A stretch of DNA of 64,000 nucleotides from Sphingomonas panacis (GTDB lineage: Bacteria; Pseudomonadota; Alphaproteobacteria; Sphingomonadales; Sphingomonadaceae). Positions within the stretch are counted from its first letter, which is position 1, and every line of letters begins with the position of its first letter. Shown piece by piece: positions 44,228-52,325 of this stretch. The notes under the pieces are model-generated. The model was given only the letters and a program-made list of their open reading frames with translations. It was not told where the DNA came from and did not search any database. A program made the position numbers and the translations under genes. The stretch lies in the NCBI RefSeq assembly GCF_001717955.1, contig NZ_CP014168.1, positions 1,948,501 to 2,012,500 on the forward strand, read 5' to 3'.

Positions 44228-45057
44228 CCTTTCAATTCCAGTGCCCGCGCGTAGAGTTCGCGGCGGTCGAGGCCGAGCTTCTTGGCGACCTCGCCCGCCG
44301 CCTTGGAGGCGGGCAGGCGTTGCAGAGCCTCGGCGAGTGCGGCGTCGGCATCCTCGGCGCTGGCGGCTTCGGGTTCTCCCGGCGGGGCGACGACGATGAC
44401 GATTTCGCCGCGCGGTGGTGCGTCGGCGTAGCGTGCCGCCAGCGCGGAGAGCGAATCGGTGACCGCTTCCTCGAACTTCTTGGTGATCTCGCGCGCGACC
44501 GCAGCGTCGCGGTCGCCCAGCCCCTCGGCGAGCGCCGCCAGCGTCACCGCCAGGCGCGGGCCGGATTCGTACAGCACGAGCGTCGCGCGGATCGCCGCGA
44601 CTTCGGCGATGGCAGCGGCGCGCGCCTGCGCCTTGGGGGGCAGGAAGCCGAGAAAGAAGAAGCGGTCGGTCGGCAGCCCGGCGAGCGTCAGCGCGGCGAT
44701 CGCGGCGCAGGGGCCGGGGATCGTCACCACGCTATGCCCGGCCGCGCGAGCATCGCGGACCAGCTTGTAGCCGGGATCGGAGATCAGCGGCGTGCCCGCG
44801 TCGGACACCAGGGCGACCGCCTCCATCCCCATCCGCGCGATCAGGCCGGGGCGGACGGCCTCGGCATTGTGATCGTGATAGGGCGTCATGGGGCGCTTCA
44901 CGCCGATGTGGCGGAGCAATCCCGCCGTCACACGCGAGTCTTCCACTGCGATTACGGCAGCTTGTGACAGGATCTGGGCGGCACGCGGCGACAAATCACC
45001 GAGATTGCCGATCGGGGTGGCGACGATATAGAGACCGGGCGCGAGTACAGCGTTCAT
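44224..45057 (-). CDS. rsmI: 16S rRNA 2'-O-ribose C1402 methyltransferase RsmI
   Basis: 277 aa. SAM-dependent tetrapyrrole-methylase-fold enzyme acting on C1402 of 16S rRNA. Seen: LYIVATPIGNLGDLSPRAAQIL, VEDSRVTAGLLRHIG, VALVSDAGTPLISDPGYKLVR, IPGPCAAIAALTLAGLPTDRFFFLGFLP and AREITKKFEE. Full length. Only 11 bp separate its start codon from that of the lipoprotein gene on the other strand. Confidence 0.96.
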   Translation of the reverse strand: MNAVLAPGLYIVATPIGNLGDLSPRAAQILSQAAVIAVEDSRVTAGLLRHIGVKRPMTPYHDHNAEAVRPGLIARMGMEAVALVSDAGTPLISDPGYKLVRDARAAGHSVVTIPGPCAAIAALTLAGLPTDRFFFLGFLPPKAQARAAAIAEVAAIRATLVLYESGPRLAVTLAALAEGLGDRDAAVAREITKKFEEAVTDSLSALAARYADAPPRGEIVIVVAPPGEPEAASAEDADAALAEALQRLPASKAAGEVAKKLGLDRRELYARALELKG

Positions 45058-45068
45058 CGGAGGGGTTC

Positions 45069-46259
45069 ATGACAGACGTGGCAAGGGTACGGCAACCAGG
45101 AAGGCCGCTCAGGCGGGTTGCGATCGTCATGGCCGCGATGCTGCTGGCGGGCTGCCAGACGGTGCTGCCGCGCGGCGCGACCGAGCCGGGCCGCCGCCCG
45201 CCGCCGCCGCGCCAACAGCCGACTCAGGTCGAACCGGGCATCCCGACCGACACCGCGCGCCACCGTGTCGCGCTGCTGGTGCCGCTGTCGGGGCCGAATG
45301 CGGGCGTGGGGCAGAGCCTCGCCAATGCCACGCAGATGGCGTTGCTCGATTCGAACAACCAGCGAATCCGCATCACCACCTATGACACCAATCTCGGTGC
45401 CGCCGCCGCCGCGCAAAAGGCGATCGCCGATGGCAACCGGCTGATCCTCGGGCCGCTGCTCGGTGACGACGTGCGCGCGGTCACCCCGATCGCGCACCGC
45501 GCGGCGGTGCCGGTGGTGGCGTTCTCGAACGATGCCTCGGCGGCGGGGCAGGGTGCGTATCTGATGGGCTATGCGCCGACCCAGTCGATCGCGCGCGTGG
45601 TCGATTACGCCAAGGCGCAGGGCATCACCAGCTTCGCCGGGCTGGTGCCCAACGGCACTTATGGCGAGCGCGCCTCGACCGCGTTCCTGCGTTCGGTGGA
45701 AAGCGCGGGCGGGCAGGTCGTCTCGCTCCAGACCTATCAGCGCGCGCCGGGGTCGATCACCGCCGCGATCACGCGGATGGGCAAGGATTCGCCGTATCAG
45801 GCGATCCTGATCGCCGACAGCGCCAACACCGCCTCGGCGGCGGTGCCGGTCATCCGCCGGATCGGCACGAGCAGCGCGCATGTGCTCGGCACCGAACTCT
45901 GGAATTCGGAAAGCTCGATGGCGAACAAGCCATCGCTCAACGGCGCGTGGTTCGCGAGCGTGTCGAACGGGCTGTACCGCCAGTACGCCGCGAAATACCG
46001 CGCGCGCTTCGGCGCGGCGCCGTTCCGGCTGTCGAGCCTTGGCTATGATGCGGTGCTGCTGACGATCCGCATCTCGGCGGACTGGACGGTCGGCACGCCC
46101 TTCCCCGAGCGGCGGCTGTCCGATTCGGGCGGGTTCGCGGGCATCGACGGTGCGTTCCGCTTCGGCAAGGATGGCGTGGCAGAGCGTGCGCTGGAAGTGC
46201 AGGAGATTCGCGGCGGCACCGCCGTGACCGTCTCGCCCGCGCCGCGCGGCTTCGAATGA
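45069..46259 (+). CDS. Penicillin-binding protein activator, LpoA-like lipoprotein
   Basis: 396 aa. A lipoprotein signal ends LLAGC (Cys29), followed by a Pro/Arg linker. The rest is a periplasmic-binding-protein-like fold of the LpoA/YraM type: VALLVPLSGPNAGVGQSLANATQMALLD, LILGPLLGDDVRAVTPIA, PVVAFSNDASAAGQGAYLMGYAPTQSI. It should stimulate peptidoglycan synthases in the outer membrane/periplasm. GGAGGGG sits just before ATG 45069. The lpoA-rsmI-yraN neighbourhood is conserved in proteobacteria. Confidence 0.92.
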   Translation: MTDVARVRQPGRPLRRVAIVMAAMLLAGCQTVLPRGATEPGRRPPPPRQQPTQVEPGIPTDTARHRVALLVPLSGPNAGVGQSLANATQMALLDSNNQRIRITTYDTNLGAAAAAQKAIADGNRLILGPLLGDDVRAVTPIAHRAAVPVVAFSNDASAAGQGAYLMGYAPTQSIARVVDYAKAQGITSFAGLVPNGTYGERASTAFLRSVESAGGQVVSLQTYQRAPGSITAAITRMGKDSPYQAILIADSANTASAAVPVIRRIGTSSAHVLGTELWNSESSMANKPSLNGAWFASVSNGLYRQYAAKYRARFGAAPFRLSSLGYDAVLLTIRISADWTVGTPFPERRLSDSGGFAGIDGAFRFGKDGVAERALEVQEIRGGTAVTVSPAPRGFE

Positions 46260-47878
46260 GCGACGGCGGCATCTTCATCGGTGCAGGTGAGGGCGGGGCG
46301 AACCCGCAGAGCCTCGACCTCAGGCGCGCCAACCGCCACGGGCTGATCGCCGGCGCGACCGGCACCGGCAAGACGGTGACGATCCAGGGCATCATCGAGG
46401 GCTTCTCGGCCGTCGGCGTGCCGTGCTTCGTCGCCGACGTGAAGGGCGATCTGTCCGGGCTCGCGATGGCCGGATCGCCGCAAGCCAAGACGCATGACGC
46501 CTTCGCCGCGCGCGCCAAGGCGATCGGCGACGAGAGCTGGACCTATGCCGACACGCCCGTGCAGTTCTGGGATCTGTATGGCGAGCAGGGTCATCCGATC
46601 CGCACCACCATTTCGGAAATGGGGCCGCTGCTGCTCGCGCGGCTGATGGACCTCAACGACGTGCAGGAAGGCGTTCTGACGATGGCCTTCCACGTCGCTG
46701 ACGCCGAAGGGCTGTTGCTGCTCGACCTCGACGATCTCCAGTCGATGCTGAGCTATTGCGCGGCGCGTGCCGACGAGCTGACCACGACCTATGGCAACGT
46801 CTCCAAGCAATCGATCGGCGCGATCCAGCGGTCGCTGCTGCAATTGCGCAGCCAGGGCGCGGAGAATTTCTTCGGCGAGCCGGCGCTGGCGATGGCGGAT
46901 TTCATTGCCGCCGACGACAAGGGGCGCGGCATTGTCAACGTGCTCGCCGCCGACAAGCTGATGCAGAGCCCCAAGCTCTACGCCACCTTCCTGCTGTGGC
47001 TGATGAGCGAATTGTTCGAGCATCTCCCCGAGATCGGCGATCCCGACAAGCCGGTGATGGCGTTCTTCTTCGACGAGGCGCATCTTCTGTTCGACAATGC
47101 CCCCAAGGCGTTGCTCGAAAAGATCGAGCAGGTCGTGCGCCTGATCCGATCGAAGGGCGTCGGCGTCTATTTCATCACGCAGAACCCGATCGACGTGCCG
47201 GATACCGTGGCGGGGCAGCTCGGCAACCGCGTGCAGCACGCGCTCCGCGCGTTCACGCCGCGCGATCAGGCGGCGGTGAAGGCGGCGGCGACGACGTTCC
47301 GCGCCAACAAGGACGTGGATGTCGAAAGCGCGATCACCGAGTTGAAGGTCGGCGAGGCTCTGGTCTCGCTGCTGCAACCGGATGGGTCGCCCGCGCCGGT
47401 GCAGCGCACGCTCATCAAGCCGCCTGCCTCGCGGGTCGGCCCGATCACCCCGGCCGACCGCAAGGTGCTGATCGAGACCGATGCGATCGGCGCGAAGTAC
47501 GACACGCGGATCGACCGCGAATCGTGCGAGGAGATTCTCGCCGCCAAGGCGCAGGAGGCGAGCGCCGCCGCCGCGGAGGCGAGCGCGAAGGATGCGGCGG
47601 ACAAGGCCGCCGCAGCGCAGGCCAAGGACGACGCGCGCGCCGCCAAAGAGGCCGAGCGCGCGAAGATCGCCGCCGATCGCGCGGCGGCGAACAGCCCCTG
47701 GGCCAAGATTGCCACCACCGCCGCGCGCACCGCGACCTCGACGATCACGCGGCAGGTCGCGAACGAAGTGGCCAAGCAGGTGTTCGGCACGGGATCACGA
47801 CGCGGCACGAGCGGCGGCGGCGATCTCGTCGGCGGCATCCTGCGCGGCGTGCTGGGCGGAATCTTCAAGGGGCGGTAG
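46256..47878 (+). CDS. HerA/YjgR-like ATPase (DUF853)
   Basis: 540 aa. P-loop ATPase of the YjgR (DUF853) type: GLIAGATGTGKTVTIQGI (Walker A), FFFDEAHLLFDNAPKAL (Walker B), GVYFITQNPIDVPDTVAGQLGNRVQHALRAFTPRDQ. The C-terminus is a long alanine/lysine coiled coil followed by glycine-rich GGGDLVGGILRGVLGGIFKGR, a possible membrane- or self-association tail. Overlaps the lipoprotein stop by 4 bases (ATGA). Cellular role unknown. Confidence 0.9.
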   Translation: MSDGGIFIGAGEGGANPQSLDLRRANRHGLIAGATGTGKTVTIQGIIEGFSAVGVPCFVADVKGDLSGLAMAGSPQAKTHDAFAARAKAIGDESWTYADTPVQFWDLYGEQGHPIRTTISEMGPLLLARLMDLNDVQEGVLTMAFHVADAEGLLLLDLDDLQSMLSYCAARADELTTTYGNVSKQSIGAIQRSLLQLRSQGAENFFGEPALAMADFIAADDKGRGIVNVLAADKLMQSPKLYATFLLWLMSELFEHLPEIGDPDKPVMAFFFDEAHLLFDNAPKALLEKIEQVVRLIRSKGVGVYFITQNPIDVPDTVAGQLGNRVQHALRAFTPRDQAAVKAAATTFRANKDVDVESAITELKVGEALVSLLQPDGSPAPVQRTLIKPPASRVGPITPADRKVLIETDAIGAKYDTRIDRESCEEILAAKAQEASAAAAEASAKDAADKAAAAQAKDDARAAKEAERAKIAADRAAANSPWAKIATTAARTATSTITRQVANEVAKQVFGTGSRRGTSGGGDLVGGILRGVLGGIFKGR

Positions 47879-48179
47879 GCGACGCTGGCGGTTCGGGGCC
47901 TTCGCACGAACGGGGGGGGTATTCCGAGCATTCTGTGCCGTGATCTTTTTGCTGACGGGCGAGCCAGCCGCCCAACATGCGAAGGGCAGAGTCGCAGCCG
48001 CCCCGCTTGGTACACGCCCTTCGACTTCGCTCAGGGCGAACGGATAGGGGAATATCCGCAGACTACACGTGCGGCGTACGGTCGATGCGCTCACACCAAC
48101 GTCCGTTCGTGCTGAGCGCAGTCGAAGCACGTGCCCCGCGTGCTGCGCTTGCCCTCTGACTTCGCTGTGCTTGGGATTT
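47879..48179. other. Gene-free stretch filled with repeat arms
   Basis: 301 bp between two converging genes. It contains a right-type repeat arm (48015-48043), a left-type arm (48103-48133) and a degenerate right-type arm (about 48148-48175) of the CCGTTCG family. No coding frame with a ribosome site was found. Confidence 0.7.
48015..48133. repeat. CCGTTCG-type repeat, copy 4 with arms in reversed order
   Basis: The right-type arm (CGACTTCGCTCAGGGCGAACGG within 48015-48043) comes first, then a left-type arm (CCGTTCGTGCTGAGCGCAGT within 48103-48133). Other copies have the opposite order, so this looks like two adjoining half-copies. Confidence 0.75.
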
Positions 48180-48932
48180 CTACTGATCCCCGTCGTCGTC
48201 GTCGCCGTCGTGGCCGACCACCCAGGTGTGGTCTTGGTTCTCGATCCGCGACCGGATCTTCTTGCCGTTCGCGTCGCGCGCTGGCTCGTAGCGATAGCGT
48301 TGCTCGATCAGCCGGCAGGTGGTGGCGTCGATATCGGGGTTGCCGCTGGTCTTGCGGATCGTGCAGCCGGTGGCCTGGCCGTTGACCTCGACGGTGAAGC
48401 TCACCCAGACCGTGCCGCCGACGCGGGCCTTCAGCGCGCTCCTGGGATAGTCGGATCCCCTGATGCGGCCGCTCTTCTGATACGCCTCCGATCCCCCGCC
48501 GCCGTCGCCATTTCCCGTGCCGCCGCTGCCGGTACCATTGCCGCTTCCGCCCGCGCCCGTGCCCGGCCCAGGCTTGTCGGAGGCGCCCGAACTCGCCTGC
48601 TTGCCCGCCGCCGGGGTCGGCGCGGTGACGATCGGCGGGGGGACCGGCATCGGGATCTTGGGCGGGGGCGCGACCACTTCGGTCGCCTTGGAGCGGATAT
48701 TGGGCGGGGCCGCCGCGCCGGCCTTGTGGATGCTCGGCTTGGGGCGCGGTTTCGGCGGCGGGGGTGGTGGCGGCGGGACCGTTACGCCGAACAGCTTCAG
48801 GTCTTGCGTCACGACGTGCGGTATCGTCACGGTGAAGCCGGTGGCGAGCAGCACCCCCAGCCCGACCTGCAGCACCGCCGCGCCGATAGCGGCTATCACC
48901 TTCCTGTCGCTGCTGGCGCGGTATGTCGTCAT
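48180..48932 (-). CDS. tonB: TonB family energy transducer
   Basis: 250 aa. N-terminal membrane anchor (VIAAIGAAVLQVGLGVLLATG), then proline-rich periplasm-spanning PPPPPPPPKPRPKPSIHKA, a Gly/Ser linker with GAGGSGNGTGSGGTGNGDGG, and a C-terminal TonB_C domain (SDYPRSALKARVGGTVWVSFTVEVNGQATGCTIRKTSG). An unusual acidic tail follows (GHDGDDDDGDQ). It should energise TonB-dependent receptors such as the three downstream. No exbB/exbD adjacent. Start ATG 48932; no good ribosome site upstream. Confidence 0.9.
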   Translation of the reverse strand: MTTYRASSDRKVIAAIGAAVLQVGLGVLLATGFTVTIPHVVTQDLKLFGVTVPPPPPPPPKPRPKPSIHKAGAAAPPNIRSKATEVVAPPPKIPMPVPPPIVTAPTPAAGKQASSGASDKPGPGTGAGGSGNGTGSGGTGNGDGGGGSEAYQKSGRIRGSDYPRSALKARVGGTVWVSFTVEVNGQATGCTIRKTSGNPDIDATTCRLIEQRYRYEPARDANGKKIRSRIENQDHTWVVGHDGDDDDGDQ

Positions 48933-49018
48933 TGTTGCGTGCCAACCTCGGATCGTGCCGCTAGGTTCCAACGCCAAGCCGCGCCTTTCGTCCAGCCGAA
49001 TCATCCCGGAGCCTTTGC

Positions 49019-49894
49019 ATGTCTGATTTCCGCGACCGCGCGATCCAGCTTTACGATGCCTTCACCCACGAACATCGTGACCGCCGTGCGCTGTTGCGCG
49101 ACATGGTGGCGCTGACCGGATCGCTCGCCGCCGCCGAACTGCTGATCGCTGGCATCGCCGCCTCGCCGGCGGCGGCCGCGATCACCGACGCGGCGGACCC
49201 GACGCTCGATATCGTCAAGGAGGCTTATGGCGTCGGGCCGGGCAAGCAGATCACCGGCTATTTCGCATCGCCCAAGGGCAAGGCCAACCTCGGCAGCGTC
49301 ATCGTCTTTCACGAGAATCGCGGGCTGACCCCGCATATCGAGGATGTCGCGCGCCGCTTCGCGCTGGCCGGCTTCCGCGCGGTCGCGCCCGATTTCCTCA
49401 GCGATCAGGGCGGCACGCCCGACAACGAAGACAAGGCGCGCGACCTGATCGGCAAGGCCGATCTCGCCGCGATCACCAGCGAGGCGGTCGGCACGATCGG
49501 CGCGATGCGCGCGCGGCCCGGCGGCAACGGCAAGGTCGGCATCGTCGGCTTCTGCTGGGGCGGCGCGCTCGTCAACCGGGTCGCGGTGGCGGCGGGTGAT
49601 GCGCTGGCGGCGGGCGTCGCTTATTACGGCCCCGCGCCCGACCCGGCCGAGGCGGTGAAGGTCGCGGCACCCTTGCTACTGCATTACGCCGGCAAGGACG
49701 CGCGCGTCGCCGCGACCGGCGCGCCGTGGGTGGCAGCGCTCAAGGCGGCTGGCAAGGACGTGACCGATTACACCTATGACGGGGTCGACCACGCCTTCAA
49801 CAACGATACCTCGGCCGAGCGCTACAATGCGGCGGCGGCGTTGCTGGCGTGGGACCGCACGATCGCCTTCCTGCACGCGCATCTTGACGGCTGA
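49019..49894 (+). CDS. Dienelactone hydrolase family protein
   Basis: 291 aa. Alpha/beta hydrolase with the DLH triad: Cys179 (VGFCWGG), Asp227 (YAGKDARV) and His258 (GVDHAFNND), plus the conserved Glu in VFHENRGLTPHI. The first 55 residues carry a twin-arginine-like/hydrophobic segment (RRALLRDMVALTGSLAAAELLIAG), as in YghX-like members, so it may be exported. Substrate unknown. Divergent from the tonB gene; CGGAG precedes the ATG. Confidence 0.92.
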   Translation: MSDFRDRAIQLYDAFTHEHRDRRALLRDMVALTGSLAAAELLIAGIAASPAAAAITDAADPTLDIVKEAYGVGPGKQITGYFASPKGKANLGSVIVFHENRGLTPHIEDVARRFALAGFRAVAPDFLSDQGGTPDNEDKARDLIGKADLAAITSEAVGTIGAMRARPGGNGKVGIVGFCWGGALVNRVAVAAGDALAAGVAYYGPAPDPAEAVKVAAPLLLHYAGKDARVAATGAPWVAALKAAGKDVTDYTYDGVDHAFNNDTSAERYNAAAALLAWDRTIAFLHAHLDG

Positions 49895-49936
49895 TGTCGG
49901 CTATGTTCCACTAATGTTCTGATTCGAAGGGGGTGG

Positions 49937-50578
49937 ATGATGGCGAGTGACCTGGTTTTATATACCAACCCGATGTCGCGCGGGCGGACGGCACGCTGGA
50001 TGCTCGAAGAGGTCGGCGCGCCGTATGAGGCGGTGGTGCTCGACTACGCATCGTCGATGAAGGGGCTCGAATATCTGGCGATCAACCCGATGGGGAAGGT
50101 GCCGGCGATCGTCCACCGCGGCAAGGTCGTCACCGAGGTCGCAGCGATCTGCGCGTATCTGGCGGATGCCTTCCCGGAGGCCGGGCTGGCGCCGCCACCG
50201 GCCGAGCGGGCCGACTATTATCGCTGGCTGTTCTTCGCGGCGGGGCCGGTCGAGCAGGCGTTCACCAACAAGTCGCTCGGCGTGACGCCCACCGACCAGC
50301 AGAAGCGCATGGTCGGCTATGGCTGTTTCGAGCAGACCATCGACGCGTTGGAGGCGGCGGTTTCGGCGACGCATTATGTGACCGGCGATACGTTCACCGC
50401 CGCCGACGTCTATGTTGGTGCGCAGATCGGGTTCATGCTCCAGTTCGGCATGCTCGAACCGCGCCCGGCGTTCGTGGCGTATTGGAACCGCGTCTCCGCC
50501 CGTGATGCGTTCAAGCGCGCCGCCGCAGTCGACGACGCGCTGATCGCCGCCGCGCAGGAGGCCACAGCGGAGGGCTGA
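49937..50578 (+). CDS. Glutathione S-transferase
   Basis: 213 aa. Thioredoxin-like N-terminal domain (LVLYTNPMSRGRTARWMLEEVGAPYEAV, INPMGKVPAIVHRGKVVTEVAAICAYLAD) and an all-helical C-terminal domain. The cis-Pro (VPAI) and SNAIL-like TEVAAI segment form the GSH site. Detoxification or reductive role; substrate unknown. It sits 42 bp after the DLH gene. Confidence 0.93.
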   Translation: MMASDLVLYTNPMSRGRTARWMLEEVGAPYEAVVLDYASSMKGLEYLAINPMGKVPAIVHRGKVVTEVAAICAYLADAFPEAGLAPPPAERADYYRWLFFAAGPVEQAFTNKSLGVTPTDQQKRMVGYGCFEQTIDALEAAVSATHYVTGDTFTAADVYVGAQIGFMLQFGMLEPRPAFVAYWNRVSARDAFKRAAAVDDALIAAAQEATAEG

Positions 50579-50588
50579 GATCCGCCGC

Positions 50589-51608
50589 TCACGCGCCCAG
50601 GTGAAGGACGACGAGCAGCCCCGCGAAAACCGCATAGAGCAGCCCCATCGACGCGAGCAGCGCGCGCGAGATCCAGCCGCCGCGAAAGGCGGCGAACAGG
50701 ATTGCGATCGCTGTCGCCGTGACGCCGGCGGCGAGCAGCAGCGAGCGATCGAGCAGCCAAGGGGTGAAGAACAGCCCGAGCGCGGTCGGGATGGTCGCCT
50801 GGATCATCATCGCGCCCGAGATGTTGGCGAGCGCGAGCCGGTGCTTGCCCTGCCGGACCCAGATCACCGCGTTCATCGTCTCGGGCAGTTCGGTGGCGAT
50901 CGGACTGAGCAGCAATGCGAGCAGTTGCGGCTTGAGGCCGAGCACGGGGCCGAGCTGTTCGAGCTGATGCACGAACAGCCGCGACGCGAGGAAGATCACC
51001 GCAAGCGCGGCGAGCGTCTGGACGATGGCGATTGCGGTGCCGGGGGTTTCGGCCCTGGGCTGGAAGTGGAGCGGCTCCAGCGCGCCTTCCTCCTCGTCAT
51101 CGTTGTCCGCCTGCATCTCGTGGCGGACGTAGAGCGCATAGGCGGCGAGGAAGAGCAGCCCGAGCCACGGCTTTACCGCGAACAGCACGAGGCCGAGCGC
51201 GATCTTGACCACGAAGATGGCGAGGAACCAGCCCTGATCGCGGCTCAGCCGGCGCAGGTCGGCGCGCATCGCCGGCGTATCGGCGAGGTGCCGGCGCGAC
51301 AGCAGCAGCATGATGCCGACGGTCGCATAAGCGATCGTCGCCAGCGCGAGCGGGCCGCCGAGCGCCGCGCCGATGCCGAGATCCTTCGCCGCTGCCGTCG
51401 TCCCGAACGCGACCGCGACCAACGTCACCACGCTTTCAGGGAGCGCGGTGCCGAATGCGGCGAGCACGGTGCCGGTCGCTTTCTCGCCGACCGACAGCTT
51501 GCGGCCGACCCATTCGACGCCGTTCACGAAATACTCGCACGACAGATAGATCACCACCGCCGAGCCAAGCAGAAGCGCGACCGTCACCCACAGCGAAGCC
51601 AGTTGCAC
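50589..51608 (-). CDS. Cation/calcium antiporter (CaCA superfamily)
   Basis: 339 aa, about ten membrane segments with the two inverted alpha repeats of the Na+/Ca2+ exchanger family: GEKATGTVLAAFGTALPESVVTLVAVAFGT and LSPIATELPETMNAVIWV. An acidic cytoplasmic loop (DNDDEEEGALEP) lies between. GTG start at 51608 with a strong GGGGGATT ribosome site 5-10 bp upstream. Ion and coupling are not readable. Confidence 0.9.
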   Translation of the reverse strand: MQLASLWVTVALLLGSAVVIYLSCEYFVNGVEWVGRKLSVGEKATGTVLAAFGTALPESVVTLVAVAFGTTAAAKDLGIGAALGGPLALATIAYATVGIMLLLSRRHLADTPAMRADLRRLSRDQGWFLAIFVVKIALGLVLFAVKPWLGLLFLAAYALYVRHEMQADNDDEEEGALEPLHFQPRAETPGTAIAIVQTLAALAVIFLASRLFVHQLEQLGPVLGLKPQLLALLLSPIATELPETMNAVIWVRQGKHRLALANISGAMMIQATIPTALGLFFTPWLLDRSLLLAAGVTATAIAILFAAFRGGWISRALLASMGLLYAVFAGLLVVLHLGA

Positions 51609-51953
51609 GACAATCCCCCGGGGCCGGGACGGCAGACACACGGACAGGCGCGACGCCCGACCCCGAACGTCCACCGATCCATGGTCTCGTCAAACCATCA
51701 GGCCGCGCGCGCCACGGCCGAAGCCGATTGTGTTGACGCGCGCCCCGCTGCGATGCGGGCGACTACTCCCCAGGAAGCGGGGCGGGCTGTGGCCGATCGC
51801 GGCGGCGTCGTCAACCGGCTGGCGCCTGGCGGGCGTGTCAAAGGCCGGCTTGTACGCGGCGAAGCATTTCTAATAATTCCTATTTAGAGGCTGGGATATA
51901 GTCACGTCACTGTAACGGCGAACACGCCGCACGTTGGCTCAACAGGAGGACGT
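51609..51953. other. Intergenic stretch without a supported gene
   Basis: 345 bp between the antiporter and a small lipoprotein. The last 90 bp are markedly AT-rich (TAATAATTCCTATTTAGAG near 51870) and probably hold the lipoprotein promoter. No coding frame with a ribosome site. Confidence 0.5.
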
Positions 51954-52157
51954 ATGAGAAAGCTCGCTTTTCCCGCGCTGGTCGCGGCCGCGCTCGCGGT
52001 GACGGGCTGTGCCAGGCAGGCGGACGATGCCAATGCCACCGCGCTCAACGATATCGTCCTCAACGATGCCGACGGCGCCAATCTTTCCGCGACCGATTCG
52101 CTCGACGGCAACGCCACCGATTCGAACGCGACCGAGACATCGGCGAACGCGCTGTAA
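51954..52157 (+). CDS. Tiny low-complexity lipoprotein
   Basis: 67 aa. A lipoprotein signal ends AVTGC (Cys19). The mature part is only about 48 residues and made mostly of Ala, Asn, Asp, Thr and Ser with near-repeats (NATALNDIVLNDADGAN, NATDSNATETSANAL). A near-ideal ribosome site (AGGAGG) lies 7 bp upstream. No known family. A rho-independent terminator follows, so it is a monocistronic gene. Confidence 0.7.
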   Translation: MRKLAFPALVAAALAVTGCARQADDANATALNDIVLNDADGANLSATDSLDGNATDSNATETSANAL

Positions 52158-52214
52158 TCCCGCGCGTCCCGCCGAAGACCCGACACGCTGGTAAGCTCCC
52201 ATGCGTAACCTCGA

Positions 52215-52246
52215 ACCCGGCGGCCTCGCTGCCGGGTCATTTTTTC
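52215..52246 (+). terminator. Rho-independent terminator with T7 run
   Basis: Stem ACCCGGC (52215-52221) / GCCGGGT (52231-52237) followed by CATTTTTTT-like run. It ends the small lipoprotein transcript. Confidence 0.8.
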
Positions 52247-52325
52247 CACCAGACCTAATCTGGATCGAGCCCCAAAGCCGACCGATCAGGGTACGATAAA
52301 ACAAAACAAAACAGGGACATTGACC

